This document shows positions 11,345 to 21,791 of a stretch of DNA of 64,000 nt, one piece after another. Where the stretch lies: the NCBI RefSeq assembly GCF_021018805.1, contig NC_086258.1:22644692-22708691 (forward strand). Direction: 5' to 3'. The position numbers were made by a program, and so were the translations under genes. Every line of letters starts with the position of its first letter. Position 1 is the stretch's first letter. Source of the stretch: Prinia subflava. Taxonomy: Eukaryota > Chordata > Aves > Passeriformes > Cisticolidae. The notes beneath the pieces were generated by a model. It did not search any database. It was given only the letters and a program-made list of their open reading frames with translations, and was not told the DNA's origin.

Positions 11345-13790
11345 CTGTGGAGAGATGTAGCACATGCTGAGCAGGAGCTGGCCTTAGAGAATGGCTGTTG
11401 TCCCTTTCCTTTGGTCCCCCCCCCCAAAATTAAGACTGAATTTTTGTTATTGTTCTACTCAACCATCCCAAATTTTCTTGTTTGAGCCTCCATCCAACAA
11501 AAGCCTTTCCAAAATGTTAAGACAATCTTGCTACAGCTTCGCAATGGAAGTGATTCTTAATCTTGTGATCACTGTGTTCACCAAATAAATCCAACCTCTG
11601 CAGGTGATGGAGAACGGTTCTCTCTTATGGAGAACTGCTGCTTTCAGCAGATCTTCTTCCTTCATTTTAGTTTTAGTAAACTTAAACCTCTGGAAAAAGC
11701 ACTCAGAGTTTAGAGTAAATTAAATTGTTGTAGTTTGTCAGATTTTTAACTGATTGCAGTTATGCAATGGATCTTTCAAAACGCAGTTGGGTTAGACACA
11801 AAATTAGGAAGCATTTATGAGAAAAAGAGTACATTCAATCATTTTGAAATTACATCAATAGGAATAAACTATTCTCTGACTTTACTGAAAAAAAGTCTGA
11901 ATGTTTTACATCCTCATTTATCTGATGCACTGTACTAAGCAGAGGGAACACACCGAAACATTGTTGGCAGCAGAATCAAAACTGGTTATCTTGTAAGCAC
12001 AGCTGAAATTCACTTAAGATATTTTAGGTTTGGTCGAAACAATAGAGATGCAAATTATCTCTGTGCATTTCTACTGCACATCAGCTGAGAGCTGAGGGAA
12101 GGTTGGAAACTCATATTAAAATCCGTCAGAAAGTGGCTGGACCTATGTAAACTTCTGCTAATTAATTCCACAATAAACATCCAAATAGGATGAACAAGGA
12201 TTTTTTGCTTAGCTACCAGAACCACAACTGACAGGCAGCATGATGCCACAACCCTAAGGAAGCTTTAGTTGTGGTTCCTTGTGCCAGATAAACATGTTTG
12301 CTGCTGGTGGGGATCTCCTGTGTGCTTGAGGTGTTAGGTATAATAGGAAGAGAGAATGAAAAGTCTCTTAAGAAATAATGTGGTGTGGGCAACCTCTGGA
12401 AAGGAGGAAAATGCCATTTCATTGGTTGTATTTAATAACCCATGTGGCTAAATACACACTCATAGTCATCCATGTAAAACCAGAAAATATGTGTGCTTGC
12501 AGTGAAAGTCTCAGTGTGGAGTTTAGCTTTACACCTTTTGTCTAATTGAAAAACATGCAGCCTTTGTGTTCTACAATCCACTCTGCCCTCTAGTCAAATC
12601 CATAACCCTAAAATATGTATTGCAAGCACTGCTCCAACTCTCATAAGAAAATAAGAAAAATTTGCTGGTGGGGATGAATTTTATGGGAGTTTTATCAACA
12701 AAAAATCCCACCAGTCAGATTTTGACATTTAAGATGTTTGTTAGACCAATATAGTACAGAGATCCTAAATACCTGAAAGAACTAAAATGAGCAAATCTTA
12801 CACTAAAGATCTGCCTTCAATTTAAACTAAGTAATTTTATGCAGCTTTTCCAAGCCATCAAAAAGTTTTAGGTAACGCAGGGTGCACAGAGCACATTTAT
12901 GCTTAGTGTTACCAGCCCTGGTGTTATCAGTACAGTGGGAGTTGAGGAGGGTACATCATTGCCTTTCACTGACAATGGGATGTATAAAATTTGAGGCTGT
13001 TTTCAGGAGAGGAGCCATACAGAGCTGTGCCCTCTGGTTCTGCAGCCTGTGGTGCTTCTTTGCAGAAAGGCAGCAAAACACAATCTGTACTGCCAAAGTT
13101 CCCAATGCTGACCACAAATGCTGCAGTACTCTGTAGATGTTGCCTCTCTGTAGTGAAAGGCTGAGTGGGCTTGGTTAAACAAATCTATCTTGACTGATTC
13201 TTGAATAAAACGCAGACAGTAAACACCAAATTCATACAATATTCACTCTTGAGGTGACAAAAGACCAACGTGATCCTACAAGGCTGGGCTGCCCACATCT
13301 GCCCATCTGCCCTGCAGGGCTCACAGACATAAATGAAGGCACAGTTTGATCTAAAGCAAAAGAGCACTTTTCTCACTAACCAGGAGTGAAGACCTACGTA
13401 CATGATTGCAATTCAAATGAACACTACCCACCATGAGCAGGCAACAGCTCTTCACATCTCTTCTCAGACAGGAAGGCAAAGGGTGGAAGTCTAAAGCCTT
13501 CCTCCGTGTATGAACCCTGTTTTGCCTCTATTCCACATTGCTTCCCAGCAGCACCTCAGTGCCAGCCCTGATCCCAGGTGTCTGCTGCCTTCATTTCCAA
13601 CCAATGGATCAGAAAAACACCTTGTAAAAATAAGGCTTTATCCAAAGGCTGGGGGGGGGGTGCGTGAAGTTATGTTGTTGAGACCTTGAAAAGATTTGCT
13701 GTGATCCTGGTGGATGAGAACACATTTTTGTTTCTTAGTTTCTTCCTTTTTACCTCTTTAGGGGAAGTTCCTGGAGGCATAGTAGGTAAC

Positions 13791-13982
13791 CATAGAATCA
13801 CAGAATGGTTTGTGTTGAGAGGGACATTAAAGCCCACCTTGTTTCAACCTTTCTCTGAAAGGAAGGGACACCTTCCACTAAACCAGGTTGCTCCATGACC
13901 CATCCAACCTGGCCTTGAACACTTCCAGGGGTGGGACAGACACAATTTCTCTGGATAATTTGAGGCAGTTTGATCAGTGTTT
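13791..13982 (-). mobile_element. CR1 LINE 3' fragment
   Basis: CATAGAATCACAGAATGG is followed by GGGACACCTTCCACTAAACC and CATCCAACCTGGCCTTGAAC, and decays after TTTCTCTGG. The right end is uncertain. Confidence 0.93.
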
Positions 13983-16900
13983 ATAATTGTCCTAGAGCTC
14001 TCAGGGGAGGGCATAAAGTCAATGGGATGGTTCCTCTTAAACAGCTGAACTACTTTACTTTCGACATCCTGAAAGCATCACATTTTTTACTTCTTTCTAG
14101 TGCTTCCTCAAAGAAAAGTAATTGTCTGACTTACAAAGGCCTAAACTCCAACTGAGTTTAGAAAGTCAAACTGTGATTTGATGACTCAGCTTTGTTATTT
14201 CTGTGTCTTAAAATACTATTTGGCATCACATAGACACTGCAATCAGAAATCAGGATTTTTCTTTCATGGTGAGACATGAAGTAGAAGAGAATTTGACTCA
14301 CTCTCATGTAAACTTGTCATGTTTATAAGGTTTAGGAGAAGTATAAGCAACTCCTAACTGCAAATAAGAAAATATTTAAGGAAAACATAGAGAGATTTCA
14401 ATCACTGATGACGCTCTTTCTGCTTCAGTGACGCTGCAGATTTTAAGACAAGACTGAGCCTAGGTTTAAACCACGGCAGTTTAAAGGGTATTTTGATTTC
14501 TACTAGTTTACGTCTTCTAGGTACCAGTGTGTATGCCCATGCTCACATTGTTTGTCAGTACTCGGGTAGGGGGCGTGATGTTAGCTGATTTGGTGTACTC
14601 TCCATTGCCAGGCTGCCACATCTATCAAGGGACCATAGGAGACCAGTATCTCGTCTTGGAGCAGGAGAAAGGCTCAGACACTGAGCTGTCACTGAATTTA
14701 CCCTACCACCTGATGTTCACACAGTTTTCTCCCATTACAGCCTCATGCCACCATGCAGCCCATGTCAGCCTTGGGTAACCCAATGCCAGGGAATTCTCAC
14801 ATGGTGCTCAAAAGTAGCTGAGGAGTCTCTGATGGTCTCCTTCATCATCCTTAAACCATCCCAGGCAGTTAAGTGCAGGCTGGTAACCGATGCTGGTACA
14901 TACGCTACATTTTACTTGGGCGTTCATGTTTGCTGAGGCAATCACTCCCATGGGAAAAAAGGCAATCTTCCATTGGAAAACTGGCCAAGGAGCTAGCTCA
15001 GAAAGCAAACATCTTGAGTAAGAAACTAGATTTTATGACGGATTCTTGGGAGGAGTTGGTTTCAGTTATTTGGCTGATTAAAATCAGGCTTCGGAAAAAT
15101 ACTCTAAGTGCCAAATGAATTCTCTTCAAATTTCAACTCTAAAATACCCAGTATGTCACCACAAAGGGCACCTCCTAAGGGCAACCCAAAACCTAGTAAT
15201 TCTGTCTCGTCCCCCTTTTCTCCTCTAATGACAACAAATATGCCAAAATGTACCTAATAAAAGTGCTAAAAGACATCCACCTTCAACTAAAAGCTTTTGA
15301 GAATTTCAGTTTGACCAATCAAACTTTTCCTGACACAAAGGAAATGTGTTGTCATTCCTTTCCCAGGAAATTCATCCAAGATGGCCCCACCCCAGTTACA
15401 CTCCACTGACAGCATCCAAGAGAACGGGAAGCAGGAGGAAGATCAGGCCCATGTTCTTCTCATTCGGCTCTGGAGAGATGCTGTTGGTTGGGCTGGGGAG
15501 GATTGCTCAAGAACAGCCCAGTGCTGCTTGGGGAAAGGGGAACAGGCAGGAGGAATTCAAAATGGGTACTAGTCAGGTATCTCCTACACATGTGACCATG
15601 AGACATCCATTTGGGCCCTCATCCAGAGGAGTGAGGAGGCTTTGGATGATGCAGCAGCATATTAATTCATGTGCAATAACATAACCTCTAAACTAGTTGC
15701 CACTTACAGATGTTCTGGTTATGCGTAAGTAATGAGCTTACATACCTGTGTAGGAAATAAAATTATTTAACAGGATCCAGAACCCTGGATATTAGTTACT
15801 TACTGACTCACAGCCTTACTTGGAAAAATTAAGAGGCGAAAACAAATTCAAGTATTTGCCCGTCTATAAAATTAATGGAGTATTTTACCTATTTCACAGC
15901 AGCACTAGCAAGCTTCATGTCTATAATGATCATCACTGGGACTACTTACACAGGCTTTTCTGTGCTGTCTTTGCCAAAACATTTTGTGAAGATGACTGTC
16001 AAAGCAGAGTTTGAACTACAATCTAAAAAACAGTGTTATAAATGAGGCAAAAGTTTAACAATTTTTTTTAAAAATTCAAAGAAAAACAACAAAGAGCAAG
16101 ACACAATTCCCTCTTAAAACCTACGAACACTTGAAAATATGGAAAATTCCTGTATCAGCATTCAATATTTTAACCTATTCTCATGAATAGACTGACACTC
16201 CCATAGAAGTGCAGACACAAAGAACATATGAATCCTCCTGAACAGATGCATTTATTCAATCAGCAGTTCTATGGTATTCATGTTCAGATGTTATGTAACT
16301 ACCCAAGAAACTTCATAAGTGACCATGTGCTAATGGGAAACTAGGCACACCAAACATATTTACATAAAAGCAGGTGAATTATAAGTGCGTGTATTTGAAA
16401 ATTAGATCCAAAGCCTAATACAAAGGTAATAAATCCTGTCTTCTCCCTGTCTGTCAAAAACCCTTTATAGACATGTCACCCACTTCTAAAAGGGTAAACT
16501 AAAAAAAAACCCAAACAATGCTTTTTTGTTTAGCTGCAGCATGCGTGGAATACCTTAATGGATTTGAACATTTAAATTCCCAGTTGATTATTCTGTATTA
16601 GATATCATAATTATTGACACCTGTCCCTCAGGCCACAAGACCATGGACCTGTTCTGCCAAATGCCGGTGATGTTCTAAAATAAGCAGAACAGGGATGGTG
16701 AAGGAAGAATCCAGGCATGGGCTTTTGGGCCAAGGAGGGTGGAAAAAGAAGAAACTTTAGAGTAATTTCTATATCCAAATGAAGCAAATACATACCCTTG
16801 TGTTCCTCTGTGTGGGGTTTTAGTAACAGCAAATACTCTGCACAGATTCTGCCCTTTAATTGAACTGCGATTTACCTACTTTTTAATGAAACAAAAACTG

Positions 16901-18713
16901 GGTTTGAGTTTTTGGTGAGTTTTCTGTGTCATCCAAGACACAGGTTCAGCAAGACTACTGTGCTTCTTCACCTCGCTCATTCACAGAAATGGTACTAAAT
17001 TACTTCTGACTTCAGCATCTTCCATGGTGGCAGGTAAACAATGCTGAGACAACCGAGGTGAAACTGTTAGCTCAGATTAATTTCAATATTGCTTCTCTGG
17101 GCCCAAATTCTATCTCCATATACTGTCAAAACAATTTGTTGTAACAAGAAGAGGGACAATCTGAACCAGGTTCCTGCACAGATGGGCTGAAAATAGCAGG
17201 AGCTCAAGAGAAGGTATTTTGGCAGACAAAGAACACAAGTGTGATCCTCATCTGCAACTACATTTCCCCATCACAAGCTGAGATAAAAGTTCAGTGTTGT
17301 TCCAAAACCATAACTAAAATCAGATTTCAGTAGGAAGCATCATAAGTTGCTTATTATTTCTGGAATCTCTAGGTACTAAAAATGTCCCTAGAATACTCAT
17401 CAATACAAAGCTGCTGAAAGAAGCCCCTTCTTCATTTCCCTAATTTTTTCCAGGTCAGCAATAAGTTTTTAAGGCTTCTGAAGCCACTTACAAATTCAGA
17501 CTAAAGCATCAGTCTGAAGGTTTCAGCTTTTTCCAACAGCAATGAGAGGTTGCACAAACAGAAGTTCAAGTACTACCCCTTTGATGATTTCTGTGGCTGC
17601 AAAAACCCACAGTCATGAAGTGGAAAAGATGTCCATGGAGATTTCTACCTACATCCATGCAAAAAACCATACTCCTCCTTAGCTGCTGATTTAGCTTTGC
17701 TCATCTCCTGGCATCTCCTCAATTCCTGCAGCTAGGCAACACTAAGAGTTGCTGAAAACAAGTCATAGGGCAGGAGCTGGGCCTGTGATCAGCATGACTG
17801 TTCTACAGTACTAGGCTATGGCTTGATCACCTCCCTCAATGGGAGGAGCATCAGCCAAAAGTATTTTTTTAAACTTACATTTACTTTCTTTAAGATCAGT
17901 ACCCAAGAACTCTGCTGAGCAGCTTTTAGAGGTCCACCAGAAAAATCAGGGAAGGCCATCAACCAACCACGGGAGTTAGAGCAGGCAATCCCATCCACCT
18001 GGAGAAGACAGACGGAACTGAGGGTGTTACGAAGACTGTAAGAAGCCTTCCTGCTCCCACAATGGAAGTAACTGGGATGCAGGCCCATCTCCTTCAAGCA
18101 CACATCTGGACTGCATTTGTGTCATTTACAGCCCTGCTTCCCCTGATGGACAGATGCATGGAACCGGCAATGGGGTCATCTGCTGGCACAAGTGCCATCA
18201 ACTCAGCTGACTGCAAGAAAGGAGCCAAAAGGAAAGGCACATTTTGCCCCAAAGAGCAACAGCAGCATCCCTGAAATTATTTTTGATGGAGGCTTAAGAA
18301 ATCCCCCCACAGCTTCTATGTTCAAGGTAAGGCCCAGAGCATTCAAAAGAAATCAGTAATCATGGCAGAATGCTGAATGATGGCAATCTACCAATTCTGA
18401 AATTAAATTTTAACTTGCCAGGCAAATCCTTTCAGGCTGTGTATTTATATATTTAGTAATAAAAACCAGATTCATGACCACTGTTTGCTGTAAAAAGTTC
18501 CATCGTAATAACAATACTACTCATGGGAATTGGAACTGGAACAACACTGTGTGGATCAGTAGCTTCATTGCTGATGACTTTGCTAAAGTGATTCTAATTT
18601 TTTTTACAAAATAAATTAAACTCCCAAAGAGCTCTACAGACAGTCTGAGGATGTACCTGATAGAAAAAACATCCACATTCACATGTGAGATTCTGAATCA
18701 AAGTGGTTACATG

Positions 18714-18811
18714 ATGACCTGATCTAGTGGGCAGCACCCCGTCCATGGAAGAGGGGTTGGAATTAGATGCTCTTTAAGGTCCCTTCCAACACAAACCATT
18801 CTGGGATTCAT
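18714..18811 (+). mobile_element. CR1 LINE 3' fragment, short
   Basis: It shows ACCTGATCTAGTGG, CCATGGAAGAGGGGTTGGAA and CCTTCCAACACAAACCATTC, ending TGGGATTC. Only the last ~100 bp of the element remain. Confidence 0.92.
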
Positions 18812-20047
18812 CGTGACCCCTAATTAGTATTGTTTTGAGACTGTGGTTTTTAAGGACTCAAAGCAAAATATTTTTACATTCAACTACAACTTTCAATTAC
18901 AAATTGGATAAGTCTCAAGGAAAGATTTCCTTCCAATTAAAAGGAAAAAAATAGCTGTAACACTGGCAGTACAGACATACTGTCAGACGTCTATTTCTTT
19001 CATGTACTTCTGATTCAGCAGCAGTCAGAAGCTTTACTTTTCCCAAGCAATTCATACTCTCACTTTTGATCTTCTCTTTGATAGGAACATAGTAGCTGAA
19101 TATTATGAAAAGCCCGAGAACCTGATGTTGAAGCTTAAACTTGCAAAGTATCAGAATTATATTAACCTGAACAGTACGTATCAATGAGCTAAAATGGTAC
19201 TATTTTAAGGGAGAAAATGTTGAGAAAAATCTTAATAGATATTAATTTATTCTCTTTCAATCATGCAAGAAAGTTCATGAATCATCACAAGGGATGAAGG
19301 ATGATGCAGTTTAAAACTAAAATGTGAGACTAAACTACACTTTTAATTGGGAATTCAATTTTTCTGCATCAACTGCAAATATCAGAATACAGCTTGTCTA
19401 TCATCTAGCACTGAAGACAGACAAACAAATCGGGAGCTTTGTCAAGTCTTTCTTTTTTTTTCTTAATGAATGATTTAATTTTGTCTTCACAGGTTAAGAA
19501 GTAGTATCTACATTCTGTCAGTGTCTGCCATTTCATCCCCAAAAACACATTGCTGTGGCAGATCAGAATCTACATGTTCTAGAAGTATTGAATTTCGTAT
19601 CAGATCACCTTTAACAGGGTGTACCAGAACACACGTGTTGCAATTCTGCCTGCTTGTATTTTTGTGCCTTTTTTGTGACTTGATTTCTGGTAATGACTAT
19701 GATAAAGACTTTGCTAATCTCAGACTGGCCAGTACTTTTCCCCAAATGTGGGGAAAAAAAAAGGAAAATAATGGAAAACTTCTAAACCTAACTTGTAGCA
19801 TGAAATCTCAGCTGAGGAAGAATTCAGTGTTAAAAAGAAGTATGAGAGTGGTAGGTGCTCCCCAAAAATCTAAGGAGCTGGGTTAATGGGTAGCATTTAA
19901 GCGCACTTAAACACCACAGCAGTTGTATCTGCAGAAAAGTAGTTTACAGACTCAATCGTTAAGTAAACCTCTTCAAAATTCAAATCTCTCTCTGAAAGGA
20001 ATCACCTCCAATATCTTTGCTTTGTCCACAGGGCCGAGCCAAGCCCA

Positions 20048-20051
20048 TCAG
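20048..20051. repeat. Left 4-bp target duplication of the outer LTR (TCAG)
   Basis: TCAG directly precedes TGTGACAGC and is repeated at 21788-21791 after the terminal CA of the outer LTR. Four bases alone is weak evidence; support comes from its position at both TG/CA termini. Confidence 0.7.
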
Positions 20052-20147
20052 TGTGACAGCTAGAGCTGATCTAGAGCTGCACAGATAATTTGTCTTAACA
20101 GACACCAACTTGACCAGCCCAGCTCCTTAGAAGAAAGAAGTAAACAA

Positions 20148-20152
20148 GTCCC
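20148..20152. repeat. Left 5-bp target duplication of the inner LTR (GTCCC)
   Basis: GTCCC sits immediately before the TGTC start of the inner LTR and matches 21543-21547 exactly. Confidence 0.82.
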
Positions 20153-20344
20153 TGTCCTGGTTTGAGGGGAAATGAGTTTTTCAGGAAGCTGAGGTCAAAC
20201 CAATCAGTGGTCAGGTTTGAATGTTGGCACTTTGGGTGGCCACTGAGGGGTTGGACACGCCTCCAAGGACACAAGGCGTTAAAAGCAAGGATTCCCAGAG
20301 GGACTTGCTCTTTCTGGCTCCGCTTTCAGGAGAGGAGCATCTTT

Positions 20345-20390
20345 TCCCTCTTCCCCTGCCCAGCTGACAAGGCTGGGCAGGGGAAGGGGG
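20345..20390 (+). other. Perfect 15-bp inverted repeat (hairpin) in the inner LTR
   Basis: The arm 20350-20364 (CTTCCCCTGCCCAGC) is the exact reverse complement of 20372-20386, around a 7-nt loop TGACAAG. Allowing G-U pairs, the stem extends outward through 20346-20348 with 20387-20389. It lies about 65 bp downstream of a weak TATA-like TTAAAAG (20279-20285), so it could fall near the 5' end of an LTR transcript. Its function is unknown. Confidence 0.8.
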
Positions 20391-21411
20391 CCAGGTGGTC
20401 AGGCTGAGTTAGGCCCGGGGCCCCCGGGGAGGGGGAAAGAGAGAGAACGGGACTGGAGCTGGGCCAGCCCCATCCAGGGTGGAAGGGTGGAGAACTTTGG
20501 AGGTGTCTTCCATCCCTCCGTCCCGTCGCCCCCCCACCCCCCGTCCCATCTCCCCCTCCCCACCAGGGAGAAGGTGTCCAGCTGCTGCTGCGTGTGGGAG
20601 TTGCAGGAGCCTGCCAGTGCCTGAGCCTGTGGCCTTGCCGGGAGACAGAAGCTTTTAACTCTTTCTGAGGCAGAGGAAAACTTTTTCCAGACATTGATTC
20701 TTATGGCTGGTGGTTTCAAAAGGGAAAGGGACAGCCTGGGACTGAGATGATAAAGCATGATGGAAAAGACCCCCAGATCAGCTAGAGAGGAAGAGGAGTG
20801 GCTGTTGAACTGGACTTTTCTTGCATAATGTTAACCATAGATGGACCCTGAACTCTCCTGAACATAAATTTGGGTGGATGCTTTTTGGTTCAAAACCAAA
20901 GACTTTGTGGCCTATTCTTGGAACCCTCGGCCCCAGGGGTAAATGTGGGGGGGACTGCTTGTCCCAATATGAGAAGATGGCTGGTTTTTGGTACTTGGCC
21001 AAACATCCTTAAAGAGCCCTTTATGCAGTTTTGGTCCATGGACGGTGGTGAGAGCACTGGACATGGAAAGGAGGGTGTCACCCAGGCAGAATTCTCCGGG
21101 CAGTGCCATGGGTGACATGGGAACATGGGAGGGTGGACCTGTGTTTCCTGTGGGGGGGTCTGTGGTGTGAGAGAGACTCCTCTCTCCCTGGATGGATTGA
21201 AGATTTGTTTTTTTAAGGGATGATGATTTTGATGGGGAACCCAGGGTTATGGAAGGTTTAAGCAAGTAGGATGAGGGTAATGTGCAAGTGTTAACTGTTG
21301 AGCATGTAAGGGATGGAAACTGGGGGGAGGGGAAGAAATGTTCTGGGAGGTTTTCATTTCTGTTTCTGGGTGTTTGGGTTTTCTTTTCTATTGTCTGTTG
21401 TTACGTAGTTT

Positions 21412-21417
21412 AATAAA
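21412..21417 (+). promoter_or_regulatory. Poly(A) signal of the inner LTR
   Basis: AATAAA is followed by GTTGTCTTTTTATTTTGCG, a T/G-rich downstream element, about 125 bp before the LTR end. The placement is typical of an R region. Confidence 0.65.
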
Positions 21418-21542
21418 GTTGTCTTTTTATTTTGCGTTTTGGGCCTGCTCTGCTCTGTTCTTGACCACACCTCACAGTAGCTCATTAGGAAAAACATACA
21501 CTCATGGGTGCACTGGCATTTGGCCAGCACCAACCTGTGACA

Positions 21543-21547
21543 GTCCC
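21543..21547. repeat. Right 5-bp target duplication of the inner LTR (GTCCC)
   Basis: GTCCC follows the terminal GACA of the inner LTR. Beyond it the older LTR resumes (CAGGCATGTTACTG). Confidence 0.82.
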
Positions 21548-21696
21548 CAGGCATGTTACTGATAGGTCAAACTCAAACAGGGGACCTCAGCCAATCCCTT
21601 TGAACCAGGAATGTACCTGTATCACTGGCCAGTGAGCTGGGCGCAGTTAAGACCCTTAGCCAACCATGTGTGTAAGCACAGGAAATTTGAAGCCCC

Positions 21697-21721
21697 TATA
21701 AAGGAGAAGCCCAACAATAAA
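21697..21721 (+). promoter_or_regulatory. TATA-type box and poly(A) signal of the outer LTR
   Basis: CTATAAAGG is followed within about 20 bp by AATAAA (21716-21721) and then a GT-rich U5-like stretch. A close TATA-to-AATAAA spacing is common in gammaretrovirus-like LTRs with a short R. Confidence 0.6.
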
Positions 21722-21787
21722 CTTTGGCTGTTGCTGTGTGATCTCAATGTGTTCTGTCACATGCCTGTCTCCATCCTCAGCGACACA

Positions 21788-21791
21788 TCAG
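21788..21791. repeat. Right 4-bp target duplication of the outer LTR (TCAG)
   Basis: TCAG follows GCGACACA and matches the left copy at 20048-20051. Confidence 0.7.

Larger units (their letters stand above)
20153..21542 (+). mobile_element. Long solo LTR (1390 bp) inserted inside the older LTR
   Basis: The element starts TGTCCTGGTTTG at 20153 and ends ACCTGTGACA at 21542, so its ends form a TGTC...GACA inverted repeat. A perfect 5-bp target duplication GTCCC flanks it (20148-20152 and 21543-21547). A poly(A) signal AATAAA at 21412-21417 is followed by a T/G-rich stretch, as expected at an R/U5 boundary. The segment 20330-20620 is strikingly GC-rich for the window. A TGTCCTGGTTT start resembles ERVL-type LTRs of birds and a 5-bp duplication fits ERVL, but this assignment is inference. 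Open frames inside (for example minus-strand ones at 20326-20694 and 20912-21265) look incidental. No internal retroviral genes are present. Confidence 0.82.
20052..21787 (+). mobile_element. Class-I-like (ERV1-type) solo LTR, split by a younger LTR
   Basis: The element begins TGTGACAGC at 20052 and ends GCGACACA at 21787. It is flanked by the 4-bp target duplication TCAG (20048-20051 and 21788-21791). Its two parts, 20052-20152 and 21548-21787, total about 341 bp once the inserted LTR and one duplication copy are discounted, a normal size for a gammaretrovirus-like LTR. A TATA-type box (CTATAAAGG, about 21697-21705) is followed by a poly(A) signal AATAAA at 21716-21721 and a short U5-like tail. 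The 4-bp duplication and TG...CA ends are typical of class I elements. No gag, pol or env remains beside it, so it is a solo LTR. The family name is not assigned. It lies in a COX10 intron, antisense to the gene. Confidence 0.8.

Noticed and set aside
11050..11427. The whole 125-codon minus-strand open frame as COX10 coding sequence
   Set aside because: Only 11112-11344 is exon. The ends run through clear acceptor (CCACAG) and donor (GTGAGT) sites into intron.
20326..21265. Open frames of about 75-120 codons inside the inner LTR
   Set aside because: They overlap on both strands, have no similarity to retroviral proteins that I recognise, and reflect the GC-rich LTR composition.
21754..21761. 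CTGTCACA as the 3' end of the outer LTR (perfect 8-bp inverted repeat with TGTGACAG at 20052)
   Set aside because: Ending there gives no target duplication. Ending at 21787 (GCGACACA) gives TG/CA termini and a matching TCAG on both sides. The 8-bp match is noted as an alternative.
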